A stretch of DNA of 64,000 bases from Metasolibacillus sp. (GTDB lineage: Bacteria; Bacillota; Bacilli; Bacillales_A; Planococcaceae), in assembly GCF_025291715.1 (NCBI RefSeq), contig NZ_JAMBIZ010000006.1, positions 1 to 64,000 on the forward strand, read 5' to 3'. Position 1 is the stretch's first letter. Each line of letters starts with the position of its first letter. Both the position numbers and the translations under genes were made by a program. Below the pieces are notes generated by a model. The model was not told the origin of the DNA and ran no database searches. It worked only from the letters and a program-made list of their open reading frames with translations. Below, piece by piece: positions 62,830 to 64,000 of this stretch.

Positions 62830-63050
62830 CATTTCCCTCCATACATTGATAATTTTATAAGCTGTATAAAGCTTGTAGTGCAGTGATGAATAATGGCCAA
62901 AATTCTCACAATTTTATTTTTCCATATAAAACCTTTTATGTCAAACATAAAATGGGTTGTTGATGTAAAATAGTATAAAAAAACCATACCTATTCTTGCC
63001 GATTATAGGAAAATTATAATTTGAAGTATGAACAGGTTAAAATGATAAAA
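62830..63050. other. Upstream region of the secreted protein gene
   Basis: About 220 bp, AT-rich, no gene. It must hold the minus-strand promoter, but no convincing -35/-10 pair was found. Confidence 0.4.
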
Positions 63051-63100
63051 CCCGAACAATCGCAAAACACTGTATGAAGTGTTTTGCAAAATTGTTCGGG
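63051..63100. terminator. Long hairpin terminator of the chemoreceptor
   Basis: 21-bp stem with a 2-nt bulge (63051-63071 with 63078-63100), T-rich tail on both strands. Main use is for the minus-strand chemoreceptor. Confidence 0.85.
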
Positions 63101-63139
63101 CTTTATTTTGATTACAATATCTTTATTCAAGCTCTTGCT

Positions 63140-64000
63140 TTACAATGCAAATTTATCTACTTCTTTTCTTAGTTGCTCAGCAATTATATTTAAATCACGA
63201 GCTTTTTCTGATACGATGCCGATGCTCTTTAATTGCTCCTGAGCAGAGGCAGAAACTTGCTCGGCACCAGCAGAGGTTTCAACTGCAGAAGCAGATATAT
63301 TATGAATAGCACTAATAATTTGCTCCTTGCTTTGATTCATTTCTGCTGAAAGCTGCTGAACCTCACGAGCAACTTCAATTGTTTGATCTAACGCTTCTTT
63401 AATCGTATTGAAAATATCGCTAGTATTTGTCGCTGCTTGTGCATTTTGCTCAACAATTTCAATGCTCGATTCTATTTCTGTCACAGCGCTTTTTGAAATT
63501 GCTTGAATCGCTGTAATTTTATTTTTAATATCCTCTGTTGCATTAGATGTTTGCTCAGAGAGCTTTCGAATTTCGTCAGCAACAACGGCGAAGCCTTTAC
63601 CAGCCTCTCCAACTCGAGCGGATTCGATAGAAGCGTTCAGTGCAAGTAAATTTGTTTGTGAAGCGATTTCTGTAATTGTATTAACGATACTCGAAATATC
63701 TGAGGATGTTTTATCCACCTCTTGAACGATTGCGCTAACCTGCTGTGATGAGTTGCGGTTCTTTTCTGACCACATTGAAAGCTGTTGCACCGTCCCAACA
63801 CCTTGGTTGCTTAGATCATCAATTTGCGCTGTCATTGCGGCAATTTTTTCGGTATGCTCAATGACGCGGTCAATATTGCCGGAAAGATGGTCTAATTGCT
63901 CAACGCCTTTTTCTGTATCATGTGCTTGCTCTTCTGTTGAATGAGCAATGTCGTTAATTGCTAAGCTAATTTCATCCGTCGTTTGCGCAGTGTCATCAGC
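63140..64000 (-). CDS. Methyl-accepting chemotaxis protein, partial (5' end beyond window)
   Basis: C-terminal 286 residues of a chemoreceptor; the frame is open to the window edge. The signalling tip is [23 protein letters not shown], with VGEAGKG instead of AGEHGKG as in the other three receptors here. [19 protein letters not shown] and HEXXX-like adaptation helices surround it. Sensor and membrane parts lie outside the window. Confidence 0.92.
   Translation of the reverse strand, partial: ADDTAQTTDEISLAINDIAHSTEEQAHDTEKGVEQLDHLSGNIDRVIEHTEKIAAMTAQIDDLSNQGVGTVQQLSMWSEKNRNSSQQVSAIVQEVDKTSSDISSIVNTITEIASQTNLLALNASIESARVGEAGKGFAVVADEIRKLSEQTSNATEDIKNKITAIQAISKSAVTEIESSIEIVEQNAQAATNTSDIFNTIKEALDQTIEVAREVQQLSAEMNQSKEQIISAIHNISASAVETSAGAEQVSASAQEQLKSIGIVSEKARDLNIIAEQLRKEVDKFAL

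Overview
The window is AT-rich chromosomal DNA from a low-GC Gram-positive bacterium. Strong GGAGG-type ribosome binding sites, frequent TTG and GTG starts, a lipobox lipoprotein, a CysL-like regulator next to siroheme and sulfite reductase genes, YezD and YitT proteins, and many paired-stem terminators all fit Bacillaceae/Planococcaceae. The protein flavour is closest to Lysinibacillus or Solibacillus; that genus-level reading is inference. No tRNA, rRNA, CRISPR array or DNA transposon was seen.

Layout. 0.1-4.6 kb: two-component system plus an ABC exporter of the lantibiotic-immunity/bacitracin-resistance type. 4.6-12.3 kb: small metabolic genes (quinone reductase, HAD hydrolase, M20 amidohydrolase, ECF transporter S component divergent from pyridoxal kinase, a zinc-peptidase-like protein, GrpB, two acetyltransferases), with one gene remnant and an attenuator-like leader. 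12.3-18.8 kb: tandem repeats, an ECF sigma/anti-sigma pair, a 5'-truncated chemoreceptor and more acetyltransferases. 18.8-28.4 kb: YitT, a Dph6-like ATPase, an operator-controlled methyltransferase operon, MATE pump, TPR protein, chemoreceptor and BASS transporter. 28.4-43.2 kb: a near-complete assimilatory sulfate reduction locus: sulfate uptake (sbp-cysTWA), activation and reduction (cysH, cysD, cysNC), PAP removal (cysQ), regulator (cysL-like), siroheme synthesis (SUMT, sirB), yezD and sulfite reductase (cysJI).

43.2-51 kb: Yip1 protein, purine nucleoside phosphorylase, a chemoreceptor, and an rtcB-family RNA ligase gene split by a full-length group II intron carrying its own reverse transcriptase/maturase. 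The insertion falls inside the conserved GGGNHFIE motif, and removing the intron restores the frame exactly. 51.7-55.1 kb: ComP/ComA-like two-component system and a truncated LacI regulator with tandem operators. 55.2-59 kb: amidinotransferase-fold enzyme, SDR plus acyl-CoA ligase pair, LysE exporter. 59-62.8 kb: a large ABC exporter behind a small secreted protein gene, separated by a nested hairpin. The window ends inside another chemoreceptor.

The most notable items are the intron inside an RNA-ligase gene, the leader peptide with two competing hairpins before an acetyltransferase, and the secreted-peptide/ABC unit. Several short gene remnants (MBL-fold, deoxyribosyltransferase-like, LacI, chemoreceptor) show that the region has been eroded by small deletions.
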